From Rozella allomycis CSF55 (taxonomy: Eukaryota; Rozellomycota), in NCBI GenBank assembly GCA_000442015.1, contig KE560384.1, forward strand, positions 57,238-121,237: a stretch of 64,000 nucleotides of DNA, read 5' to 3'. How positions within the stretch are numbered: the first letter of the stretch is position 1; each line of letters starts with the position of its first letter. The position numbers and the translations under genes were made by a program. Under the pieces are notes generated by a model. The model was not told where the DNA came from. It did not search any database and saw nothing but the letters and a program-made list of their open reading frames with translations. Of this stretch, positions 19,604-29,403 are shown piece by piece.

Positions 19604-20178
19604 TTATTGATATGATTTCATTAATGAATTGATTTCTTCCATTTTATCCCCCAAGAATTTCGCTTCCTTTGAACATTTCGATTTTGTTTTTTCAAGGGTA
19701 GATTTTAAGGTTTCAACTTCATTCTTTAAAAGAATTGAGTCCTTTTTCAATTTGGCAATCTTAAAACTTAAATCATGCATAATACATTCCAAACGAGTTT
19801 CAATGTCACTGTCAACTATTCTACTTTCAAACACTTCTGTATCTTCCATTTCTTCATCTTCCACTGAAAGGCATTGCACAATCTGATTGGCGGGTTCCTC
19901 ACTTGGAATTTGCAAGTACTTTAATGGGTCAGAAAACAGCAATTCTAAATCTGCCAATACGCTATTTTCGTCGGAAGCTTTAAAGTCGTTTTTACTCACC
20001 CTTTGTTATTCTTTATATAAATTTACGAGTCAATTTCTGAGTGCGATGAACTTGACGATAAGCTGGAAGAACAGGTACCAGATTCATCATCCAAATTATC
20101 AGATTGTGTTCCATAATTCAAGATACTAGTCTTGATAAAATTTGAAATATTATGCAATGCGCCGACTACAAACGACAT
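19604..20178 (-). CDS. Acidic coiled-coil protein of unknown function
   Basis: Two exons (20027-20178 and 19604-20000) with a 26-nt intron at 20001-20026 give 182 residues. Exon 1 has no long frame of its own but joins exactly. The first half is Ser- and acid-rich (SSSLSSSSSHSEID, DEEMEDTEVFE); the last 80 residues are a coiled coil (FKIAKLKKDSILLKNEVETLKSTLEK). No family is recognised. The stop codon TAA is part of an AATAAA, and 8 bp separate it from the RIX1 stop on the other strand. Confidence 0.65.
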
Positions 20179-20270
20179 TGTAAAGGCGCAGCGATAAAGA
20201 ACGCAAAAGTCCGCATAAGAACCTAAACATAAATATTAACTGTTCTAACATTTATTTTAAAATCTGATAT

Positions 20271-21469
20271 TTATTTAAAATGTATATTAAATATTCCTGA
20301 ATAGTAAAACATGGCAAGGAACCATAAAAAGAGAAGGAATATTCGAAGAATCAATTTTTGCAGAATCTTTCTCTCAACGTCTGTTTCAAAAATTAAACAA
20401 AAATTACCAGCAAAAGAATAAATAAATAAACTTGCATCTGCAGAGACACTCATTAGCTGATTATCCAAACAATTGTATGCTAATGAAGTCACTGAAAAGG
20501 TATGGGCATTAAACCAACCATGTAAATACTATCATTTTAAACTGAAGATCCTACCTTTAGATTTTGGGAAAACAATTTAATTATTCCAGTGGAAAATCCT
20601 ACGACGACGTAACCCTTAAATGCTAATATACAAGTTGCTGGCTTAACGTGAAGCTTTTTTCTTTTAACAAGCTTTAATGATGCATTATATTTCAAAAGAT
20701 AAGAAACTTTCTTTGACACTTCGTTTTCTAAAACAAACAAATCTCCCTTGTCATTAAAGACTCCTGATCTAATCACGTGGCCGGGTGATGGAAGCAACGT
20801 GCTTGAAGGCTCCACTGGCTTTTCTTCTGGACTAAACTTTTCAAAAAAGAAAATTTGCTTTGAAGTTACTGCGACAAACTTTAAAATTTTATCAATTAAT
20901 TTGTTTACGTCGTTTTCTTTGTTGAAAGAAATGTTGTAAATTTCCCCATCTTCAAAGGCAAAGTATGCCTTTTCTTGCCTTGATTTAGCATCCCATATTC
21001 GAATCTTTATGTTATTTTTGATTAATTCTTGCCTTTTTATCAATACCACAGGATAAGATATATATCATGTCAGTGGAATACACAAAACATTTCAAGTATG
21101 GATCTTGGGTATCGAAATCTCCTTTCCATGTTTCTTCCTTGATTCAAAAAAATCGCATTTAATATATTACGAATCATTTTTAAACTTTAATATTCCACAA
21201 TCTTCATTAATACAGCATGCAATTTCTGGTTCCTCTGGGTGGGCAGCTACGCTCATTACAGCTTTTTTCTTTGTATCATGTTTTAGCTCCTCTATTATTT
21301 CACCATTCTTAATTTTGATTGTGGCCTGCAACTGAAAAACCAAAATTCTTACCAGTCCATTAAAAACTCCAGAGTTGACATTTCCGCCACCTCCCGAGAC
21401 AACGAAACACTCCATAGGCTTTGAATAACAACAACTAAATAAAGGAAAGGATAGATTTTTGGTTTTCAT
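20271..21469 (-). CDS. SEC12: SEC12/PREB-like Sar1 guanine-nucleotide exchange factor
   Basis: Sec12 is an ER membrane WD40 protein that loads GTP on Sar1 to start COPII coat assembly. The N-terminus has the SGGGGNVNSGVFNGL loop typical of Sec12/PREB, needed for Sar1 contact. WD40 strands follow (MSVAAHPEEPEIACC, ILSCGIDKKIRIWD, VTSLAYNCLDNQLMSVSADASLFIYS). The C-terminus is a hydrophobic anchor (ILRIFLLFLWFLAMFYYSGIF), fitting a type II protein. Introns are seen at 21326-21352 (27), 21005-21032 (28, with a GC donor) and 20529-20554 (26). One junction near 21138-21170 leaves a one-base phase mismatch that I cannot resolve; a base error or an unusual splice is possible. The start is the first ATG (21469). 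The stop is inside AATAAA. Confidence 0.82.
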
Positions 21470-21581
21470 TAACCAGTTCAAATGAGAAATTCAGAATACG
21501 GAATTTTAGGGTTAACTCAAGTTGTCATGCAAATCAAACTTTATTGTACCTTTACGATGTTAGTAGTAAATCTTAGCTTGT

Positions 21582-22948
21582 TTAAAAATCCTCTATATCT
21601 ACATGTTCTCCCCAAAACGGCATTTTACTAATGCTATTGATTATTTCATGATCAGATGAGTCTTTGGGCATAAATGACCATAACAAAAGAAAGAGTTTTC
21701 TATAAGCCTTACAATGGCCGTTGGATCTGAGATCTTTTGGAATCAATGCGGTTGCGAATTTTTCAACGACGTGCTTCTTTAATCTAATTTCTTTGCTAAT
21801 AATACATATTAAATGCTTGACTAATATATCCCAAAGATCTTTTCAGAGCAAATTCAAACGCTTACCGCGCTTATGTCTCTGTGGAAATAGACTATTAAGA
21901 TCAATGCCCTTCATGTCATCCAAGTCCAGAGGTATTTTTGGAAGCTGAATTGGTTCGAATAATTCTATGCTTTATATTGTAACTTTTTACGTTCATAGTG
22001 ATAATTGGAAAGGTAAAAGAGAATTGAATCAGCTACTGCTTTTAGCGAGCCTTGTATTTCATTATTACTGCTTTCAAATTATATGAATTGTTACTTTAAT
22101 ATTTCAAGAATGAGGTATTCTTTTGTTGTTCCATTGTAAATGCTGCCTCCATCATAAAAATCCTCAATGAAGCCCATCAGATTTTGTAGCTTCTCGGGGT
22201 CAACTTTTATTTGATACGTATTTTCATGATCAGTGGATTTTAAGATTTGCTTTTGAATCATACTGTCTTGTGCATCGTCGATCCTATCATTGTAAACCTT
22301 GATTTCCCCGCATTTCATATTTTCGCCAACTGTAGCTTCAACAGGTTTACAGTGTTTGCAATGAATATCTTGGTTTTCAATAAGTTCATGCATTTGATCT
22401 CCTTTAACATCAGTCCCCGTGTTCACAAGTTTGACTTTGTCCGTCATCATCCCTATATCCCTCACACTTTTCTTTGTAATATCTGACATTGAAGTTTTGA
22501 TATCCTTGTGCAGTATTTCCGTATTATTCTCTATCTTTTCAGTGTCGATTTCGGGATATATCATGTCATGGAGATCAATCGGACAGACCAGAAACTTCTA
22601 AACAAATAATTTTGAAAATAATTACCTGAAAATACTCGATTTGTTTATCGAAAATATCGTTTTTACTTTCTTCTTTAACTTTTGACTGTACTCCTTTCAT
22701 CATTAGTTGGTTTCGCTCATCAGCTACCGCCTTACGCTTTTCAATTTCTTTCAAATATTCCATTTTATTGCGACTTATTTCTTCCAAACTATAAAGTTTT
22801 AAGTAAATATTTACAGTCTTGATTTCTGTTGATTGTTTTCATCCCTTTTCTGTGCAATGAAACTTCTCTTCGATCGCCTCTAAGAGAAATAGGGAATAAA
22901 GTACAGTTTACTAATCTCTAGCTCTAAATGTTTGATCTCAAGATCCAT
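21582..22948 (-). CDS. Seven-exon coiled-coil protein, function unknown
   Basis: Exons joined across introns at 22878-22904, 22789-22814, 22598-22625, 22068-22094, 21965-21990 and 21839-21865 (26-28 nt) give an exact 401-residue frame. The first 90 residues are a charged coiled coil (MDLEIKHLELEISKLRSKR, EEISRNKMEYLKEIEKRKAVADERNQL). A middle region has HCKHCKPVE, a possible metal-binding pair of Cys. The C-terminal 150 residues are a globular helical domain (MGFIEDFYDGGSIYNGT, LWDILVKHLICIISKEIRLKKHVVEKFATAL, LFLLLWSFMPKDS). I do not recognise it. The architecture would suit a cytoskeletal or ciliary protein, but that is a guess. Confidence 0.68.
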
Positions 22949-23106
22949 AATTATTAAAAAGTCCCGGTTACCAGTACGGAAAATTGACCAGATTATAAAC
23001 TCTTAAAATATGAAACGTTTATTAAATGATAAAATGTTGAATTCTTATAATGCATAAACGTTTTCGGTTTGGGTAGAAGTAATGACATTGTGTAGAAACA
23101 TTATCC

Positions 23107-23850
23107 CTATTTGAAAATTGTGGAAACCAATTCATAACCTTTTCGCTTTTTAATTGTAGAGTCTTCAATAATGGACAATTTCTGCATAGATGATAACAAA
23201 ATATCATTATCGTTCTTCTTTTTGAAGGGTATTTTCCTTTCAGAGTCTACATACCTAAAACATCCCCTCTTGAAAGCTCGTGTGAATGTTGATAATGTTA
23301 GCATTCTTTCATATAAGGGTATTAGGTACTTCACATCGACTGCGGCATATTCGAGTAACTGACTCTCTATCGGTCTTTCCATCCAAATTGCGTAATTCAT
23401 TTCAAATTTTGAGATTCCCTCTTCTTTTATTTTGGAAACATCTACCCCCAAATACTTTTGCAACACTTTCTTGTAACCCGAAACATGCCTTGGTAAAACA
23501 TTAAAACTGCTTTTATAAATCCAAGCATCGGCTAGTTGGGTATCAAAAACATTTCTCAACTTCACATTGAATTGATGAAACAATGCGTCGCTGTCTTTAC
23601 GACAGTCATGCATAATTTTCAGGATAGTATTGGACTGAAGTATTTCACGTAATCCTAGATCAAATACTGAAATTCCGAGCTTCAAAACGTCAACAATAAA
23701 AACATTTTGTTTAGTTGATATTTGTAGAAGACAAAGCCGTCCGTGACGGTCCAGTTTGACGCCTTCGCAATCTACTCCAATCACTGGACTTTCGAAAACT
23801 CTGGAGAGTAGAAAGGGGATTTTTTCAGGGGACTGAATAAGACTGAACAT
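23107..23850 (-). CDS. DEDDy 3'-5' exonuclease-domain protein (EXD1/Egalitarian-like)
   Basis: An intron-free gene of 247 residues made almost entirely of a ribonuclease D-type fold. The three exonuclease motifs are present: VIGVDCEG (Asp-x-Glu, residues 24-31), HDCRKDSDAL (Asp near 84), and the YAAVDVKYLIPLY motif III with Tyr and Asp near 170. Order and spacing fit EXD1 and related small exonucleases that act on RNA. All catalytic acids look intact, so it may be active, whereas animal EXD1 is inactive. The C-terminal 40 residues are basic. Substrate unknown. Confidence 0.85.
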   Translation of the reverse strand: MFSLIQSPEKIPFLLSRVFESPVIGVDCEGVKLDRHGRLCLLQISTKQNVFIVDVLKLGISVFDLGLREILQSNTILKIMHDCRKDSDALFHQFNVKLRNVFDTQLADAWIYKSSFNVLPRHVSGYKKVLQKYLGVDVSKIKEEGISKFEMNYAIWMERPIESQLLEYAAVDVKYLIPLYERMLTLSTFTRAFKRGCFRYVDSERKIPFKKKNDNDILLSSMQKLSIIEDSTIKKRKGYELVSTIFK

Positions 23851-23960
23851 GTATTAAATTTTTTATGAATTTTCAAAAAATATTCAAACACTAGAACGTA
23901 TGAAGTATTACAACTCTAGCATTATAAAATATTGTAAAGGAAAAATATATTTATTTAAGC

Positions 23961-25340
23961 TTAAATTTGTCGATACATCGGGATGTGACTTTTGGATTTT
24001 CGACGTTTGGAATATCCAATCGCGATGATGCCCAGTAATAACAGTCCACCAGCACTGGCAAATATGACAATAGTCCTTGTCTTTTGGGTTCTTTTTGATG
24101 ATTTTTCTTCACTGTCTTGTTCAAAATTGGGATTTATATGTCTATGGTTTTGACTGTCTCCATTACTACTAGACCGAAAGATTCTGTTAAAATACTCATC
24201 AGTTCCACGCAACCTGACTTCATCGTTATCGTTATTTGTTGGATTTTCATTTTGATTGCAATCCATCGAAACAGGTAGATCAATACCTGTACTCTCTGGT
24301 TCCTCAATATCCTTATGGCCTTTAGGGGGAAGAATATTCTCCTCATCAACAGGCTTAAAAGTAACTTCATCATCATTAGGTTTGACCGTAGCTTCATCAT
24401 CTTTAGGCTTAACAGTAACTTCATCATCTTTAGGCTTAACAGTAACTTCATCATCGTTAGGCTTAACAGTAACTTCATCATCGTTAGGCTTAACAGTATC
24501 GTCATTGTCATCAGCCTTAACGGTTTCTTCATCATCATTAAGGTTAGAATGTTCGTTTGAGTCGTCATCATTCGGCCCTCCCAGTATGAATTCTACAAAG
24601 CGCTTTAGAATGCCCTTGTTTATTGGCTTCTGCGAAACTGGGTTTTCCGTTTCCACATTTTCATCGACATCGCTACTATCATCATCTGGTCCTCCTAAAA
24701 TAACATTTTTAAGCGAACGTAAGAAACGTCTAAAATATCCATCATTCTTATCGAGATTTTTCAATGTAGGTTCTTTATCATGAGCACCGTTCAAATCGTC
24801 TTCAATATTTTTCACAGTGTCTTCATCGTCACTTGGGCCACCGAGAATTAATTCCTTGGTGCTTTGCATTATACTATTTTTCTTGGATGACTTTGTTATT
24901 ATCTCCGTTGACTGGTTCTCTTCCTCATCCTCGTTATCATCAACGGCATCATTTGAACCTCCAAGAATAACATTTTTAACGCTGCCCCAAAATCCTTGTA
25001 GAAAGCTTTCCTTTTTGGAATTCAAATATTCATCATTGAGTCTAACTTCATTAGACTCAGATTTCATGGTGTTTTCCTTCTTCTCGATTTTATCTGACTT
25101 TTTAATAGGCGCTGTATTTCTTCTCGGTGTCTCAAATACTCCAAAATCTTCATTCTTTAAGGGAGCTTTATCACCAGCTTTTTTGGTGTTGATGTTTGTC
25201 TTGTTTGTTCTTAAGCTAGGCTGAGACTTGGAACTTATATTTATGTGTTTAGGAATTTTAAACTCATTTCTTCTTTTGAAAGGAAGAGCTGCTGTGAAAT
25301 AAAGTGCTACTACCAAAAAGAGGAACAAAGAAAATTTCAT
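23961..25340 (-). CDS. Acidic LGGP-repeat type I membrane protein
   Basis: This 459-residue intron-free gene starts with a signal peptide (MKFSLFLFLVVALYFTAALPF). The body has four spaced copies of an amphipathic helix followed by LGG-x-x-Asp-rich sequence: WGSVKNVILGGSND, MQSTKELILGGPSDD, LRSLKNVILGGPDDD and KRFVEFILGGPNDDD. A run of seven 9-residue repeats (TVKPNDDEV type) comes next, then a single transmembrane helix (TIVIFASAGGLLLLGIIAIGY) and a short basic tail. It is strongly acidic outside the membrane. I know no family with this motif. It looks like a cell-surface or wall-linked protein with lineage-specific repeats. The hydrophobic helices ending in LGG could be membrane-active or interaction modules (inference). 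Confidence 0.78.
   Translation of the reverse strand: MKFSLFLFLVVALYFTAALPFKRRNEFKIPKHINISSKSQPSLRTNKTNINTKKAGDKAPLKNEDFGVFETPRRNTAPIKKSDKIEKKENTMKSESNEVRLNDEYLNSKKESFLQGFWGSVKNVILGGSNDAVDDNEDEEENQSTEIITKSSKKNSIMQSTKELILGGPSDDEDTVKNIEDDLNGAHDKEPTLKNLDKNDGYFRRFLRSLKNVILGGPDDDSSDVDENVETENPVSQKPINKGILKRFVEFILGGPNDDDSNEHSNLNDDEETVKADDNDDTVKPNDDEVTVKPNDDEVTVKPKDDEVTVKPKDDEATVKPNDDEVTFKPVDEENILPPKGHKDIEEPESTGIDLPVSMDCNQNENPTNNDNDEVRLRGTDEYFNRIFRSSSNGDSQNHRHINPNFEQDSEEKSSKRTQKTRTIVIFASAGGLLLLGIIAIGYSKRRKSKSHIPMYRQI
24351..24512 (-). repeat. 27-bp coding tandem repeat (TVKPxDDEV)
   Basis: Six 27-bp units begin at 24351, 24378, 24405, 24432, 24459 and 24486, each encoding nine residues of the acidic repeat. 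Units differ by a few bases, which suggests recent expansion by slippage or unequal exchange. Confidence 0.9.
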
Positions 25341-25390
25341 TTTGTGGCGCTGTCACGACCTGAAAATTTAGAATGGTAAATTTCTGAAAT

Positions 25391-27930
25391 TTATTTAAAG
25401 TAGTAGATTACATCGGTCGAGGTTACTTTGACATTTTTTAGGGAGGATTGCTGTTGCAGAAAGGAAGATTGAGATAAGAGCAGTAATTTATCAGCGTTGA
25501 CAGATTTGAGATGTTCCACAATATCACTGCAAAATTCTTGATTATTTTTATCCATTAGGAATATTTTTAAATTTGAATGACCGAGTGCTTCTTCTAATGT
25601 CCTAGAATAGCTCAGATTCCAAGCTACAATGTTCTTTGTAATTGACATTGTTTCGGCAGAAGGTGTTTCATAGCAAACAAAGTAATGCGCTTTAGATAAA
25701 AAGGCGAAATCAAGGACCAGATCAGTTACAGTTTTAGCCCTTTTGCTTTTTCGTTCAGACCCTGGCTGATAACTTGAATAATCAATTTCAGGAGTGGTTT
25801 CAATTTTGTTCCTTGAATGACTTAATTCTTGAAGTTCTTGAAAAGTGATGCATTCTATTGGATTTCTATTGTAATAGACTTTAAGTATTCTTGGAAATCG
25901 TAGAGTAAAGAATTTGTTGGGTCTTTCTTTTGTAAATCCACTTCCTAAGAGTTCAAAAACGAGTGGAATTGAAAAAGTGACGTCTATTTTTGAGTTTATA
26001 AGATTTGTGATTTGATAGGAAACTTCCTTGTTGGGCAGATTGAGTCCATTGTGAAATTTGATGCTTGTGTTGTTTATTAAAGCAGAAATGGAACTTCTTT
26101 CATCTCTGGAGAGGCCCATTTCTACCGTAAAAACGATTGCGAAATTTGGACAAGAAGATATTTTATCCAATAATTCTTTTTTATTTGTTAAACACCCGAC
26201 ATGAAATATTTGAAACAAACCTGACGAATCAGCATTTGGAGCATATGAAGCTCCAACAATTGCAAAGTCACCAGTATCCCCATAACCGTCAATGTCTAAA
26301 TAAAAATATACTAAATCCCCTACAATCCTTTTTGATTTTCCACCAATTAGTTCTATTGAAGGGTTTGTAGATCGAATCCAATGATTTTACAATGATTCCT
26401 TCTTCATTCTTTTGAATGTGTTCTTGAAAGACATTTCTCAATAAATCCAAATGATTTAATTTTGAGAAATCAATTATGAATGTTTTTGACAATTCACAAT
26501 AATTAGGTATCGTTTGCACAACTTGCTCCAATTTAAGTCGGCGGTTTCGTAAGGTGCAATTAAGTAAACTTTCTCCATTCAAATACAAAATATCAAAAAA
26601 TATTAAAATATAATGACGAATTCCATTTGTTACATCATTCGAATAAAATGATTTTCCTGGCGCCAAATCGGAAACGCCACCGAATGGTTCGATTGACTTA
26701 GTTCTCTCATTATAAACAAGAATTTCGGCCTCTAGAATAATTGATTCTATAGAATTGATTCTAGATTTTTCCTGCAAGCCTCTTTCTTTGATAAATTCAG
26801 GATCATGGCCAATTGACGCCCAAAGTAATCAAACTTGACAACATTAAAACAATTTTACTTGTGACTTTTCAATCTATCAAATGTTGAATCTCTTTTGCTT
26901 TTGCTGAATATTTTTAACTTCTTTTTCCCTTCTTCAAACCATAAATGGGCTTGAACTCTTTTAAGGGCAAATGACATTCTCACCTTTCACCGTCATACTT
27001 TGTTTCAATCAAGCATTCTTGCCCCTGAAGTTTATTGGCAACGTATTCTAATGAATTGGGACGGCCGCATTGCATAATCCCGACATTCACACCCAATTCA
27101 GGATTAGAAAACTCTTTATTTAAATCAACGCTTTTATTTTGATCATATTCAAGGCCAATATCTTTGAACTTTTGAATACACATGCATGCGACTTTTAAAT
27201 CATTCTTAATAGAATATATTGAAGAAAACATGGCATGGAAGTTATTCATGAAGGGTCTACAATCTTCCATGTTAATTCTTAGATCTTTAAGTATAATTCT
27301 AATAAGCCACTTGATCTCATTCCCTGTTGATTTCTTTTCACATCCAAAATTTCACAATTACCACAAACAAGTCTTTCAGGATTTCAATTTGTGATCGATG
27401 ATTCTTCAACGTCACAAAATCATCCTTTGACACTTATTTAGAATTATTTTTTATGTATTACATTTTGATCGATCATTCCAAGAGTATGCAAGCTGCAGTT
27501 CATCCAGCAAATCGTTTACATCCTTCACCGATATGCTAGACGATGGAGTTTCCTACTCTTAAAATTTAAAGGTTCATACTATTATTTCTCTTTCTACTAT
27601 GCTCCCCAAGTCACCTTGCATCCCTGCATCCAATCGCCACTCTAAGATTGCTCGCCCTCTCTCGGTATTCTCAAGATTAAATATATTAACAATAAAACTG
27701 CACAGTTTATTTTCCCTTAATCCATATTTGGAAGGGTCTTCAAATGGAACTAATAGTCGAAACAGTCGATAAACTGAATCGACTTTTTCAAACTGTTCAA
27801 ACCAACTTGAAATACAATCATTTAACACTTGGCTTTTTTCTTTAGCATTTTTTATAGATTTAATCATGATGATTTTCTCAAAAAGTGAACATACAAAACC
27901 AAAGGGAGCACTGTCTGATGAAGAGAACAT
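25391..27930 (-). CDS. ATP-dependent DNA ligase, fungal LIG4-like family
   Basis: The protein seals DNA nicks through a ligase-adenylate. The N-terminal helical domain (PFGFVCSLFEKI..., KYGLRENKLCSFIVNIF, EWRLDAGM-region) is joined through introns at 27553-27579, 27433-27461 and 27334-27361 to KWLIRIILKDLRI. The adenylation motif is ETKYDGER (motif I Lys), then VQAHLWFEEGKKKLKIFSKSKRDSTFDRL after the intron at 26958-26983. Later motifs are ILEAEILVYNE, LIFFDILYLNGE, EGIIVKSLDS (IV-type) and WWKIKKDYIDGYGDTGDFAIVGA (motif V, across intron 26296-26323), then FFTLRFPR. KIFSKSxRDST followed by ILEAEILVYN marks the fungus-specific ligase group related to LIG4, rather than classic Lig4 with BRCT repeats, which are absent. 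One junction near 26820-26860 has a one-base phase problem I could not solve. The stop is inside AATAAA. Confidence 0.85.
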
Positions 27931-28091
27931 GTGGCACAGTCAGGTAATGGGCAACGCCTTAAAATAAGCTTTGAATGAAAGTAAAACGAAGTTTATCAAG
28001 TATTGAATTGGAACGAATTGAATGACCATTTCACCATATTACGAATTAAACTTCCCAAGAGTCTTCAACTTCTAGAAATTTCAAAAATTAA

Positions 28092-29065
28092 ATGGTGAAC
28101 TTGACGATCAAAGAATTCTTAACATCTACGATATATGATGATATGGAACCAGTAACACTTACTCTACATTTTAAAAGATTTGCTACAGGACCTTAGTTAA
28201 CAAGTTCAACATCAGCCCAGGCAAAGCACAGCGTTATCTGTCAGTGATGCTACACAGTGATTTATCGTTAAATGCATGGTTATTTGTACAAGGAAAAGTA
28301 AATCAGGAGTTGGCTTTTGCATACTGCCAAAATTTACAGCAGCTAGAAGACATTCAAATTGAAAGAGTTTTTGTACATGCTCTATCTAAGAATCCAATTT
28401 CTAAAAGCACTCTGAATAATATCTTGAATAGAGAAAAATGCTCGATTAAGAATATTATTGTTAAAGGGATAAACAAGAAAGATCCATTTGCGAATGCCAT
28501 TGTTCTAGATTCTACTCAACCGATTAAAGAAAAACAAAAGGAATCAAAATTGGAAACCTCCAAAGCTGAGCCTTTGAAGAAACCTGTAGTACCCAACAGT
28601 AACACTAAACAACAGAACGCTGTTAGACAAAAGTCCGAACCGAAACCAAAGAAACAAAAAAGCGTCATTGGCAGAAAATCTATGATTGTTGAAAGCAGTG
28701 ATGAAGATGAAGAAGACGAGGAAACTAAAGATCGCAATTTAACGTCAATGGAAGTTGATGACCCGCTAGAACAACCTACAAATGATACCAGCGAGCATAA
28801 AGCACCCGTACAGGAAGAAGTTTTAAAAGAAAATCCCGATGGCACCAGGCTTGTAAGAAAGGCAATCAAAGAGCCCGTTACGTTTACTGATGCCAATGGT
28901 TACATGCACACAGAGTATCAAGAGCATGTTGTTGAGCAGATTGAGGAGGCACCTAAAAAGTCTGCTAATGCTCAACCAGCGAAGAAAATGGCTTCTGGAA
29001 AGAACACGAAAGAAACCAAAAGACAATCTTCAATCAAATCATTTTTTAAACCAAAGCAGAAATAA
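28092..29065 (+). CDS. POLD3: DNA polymerase delta subunit 3 (POLD3/Pol32/Cdc27-like)
   Basis: This accessory subunit links polymerase delta to PCNA and is also used by polymerase zeta. Exon 1 (28092-28151) and a 26-nt intron (28152-28177) lead to the winged-helix N-terminal domain (YRTLVNKFNISPGKAQRYLSVMLHS). A long Lys/Glu-rich disordered region follows, with an acidic stretch (SSDEDEEDEE). The C-terminus is a canonical PCNA-interacting box, QSSIKSFFKPKQK. The exact frame is 315 residues, short compared with about 460 in human. It is divergent from the DNA ligase gene, with 161 bp between starts. Confidence 0.88.
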
Positions 29066-29403
29066 TTAATAAATATTTATTTCATTTTATATCTTTAATC
29101 GTTAGTATAAAGAATTAAAAATGGATGCAAATTGATGGGTGATTGACTTCTAAATTAATCGGCTAAACGAATCATTGCAGACAAACCAAATGTTCCCTAA
29201 GCGATAAGAAAAAATATTGCAGGCAGAGATTTACGAAAACGAAAAAGAGGAATTTAATTTTCAAATGATAAAAAGCTATTGAGGTTAGGGCAATTGTGGA
29301 TTCATCATTCTGCTCTCATTGCAGACGTGACAGTCACTCTTAAATTAAGAATTTACTCTTCAATAATGAATAACGCTAACTAAATGCAGTGAAGGTTTTT
29401 TAT
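29066..29403. other. Intergenic region between convergent genes
   Basis: This is 338 bp between the stop codons of POLD3 and the Crinkler-like gene. AATAAA signals lie just after POLD3 (29069) and at the Crinkler stop. Nothing else is visible. Confidence 0.5.

Noticed and set aside
24256-24783. Open plus-strand frame of 175 codons, Ser-rich
   Set aside because: It is the antisense shadow of the acidic repeat gene; its Ser runs come from reversed Asp/Glu codons and it has no independent signature.
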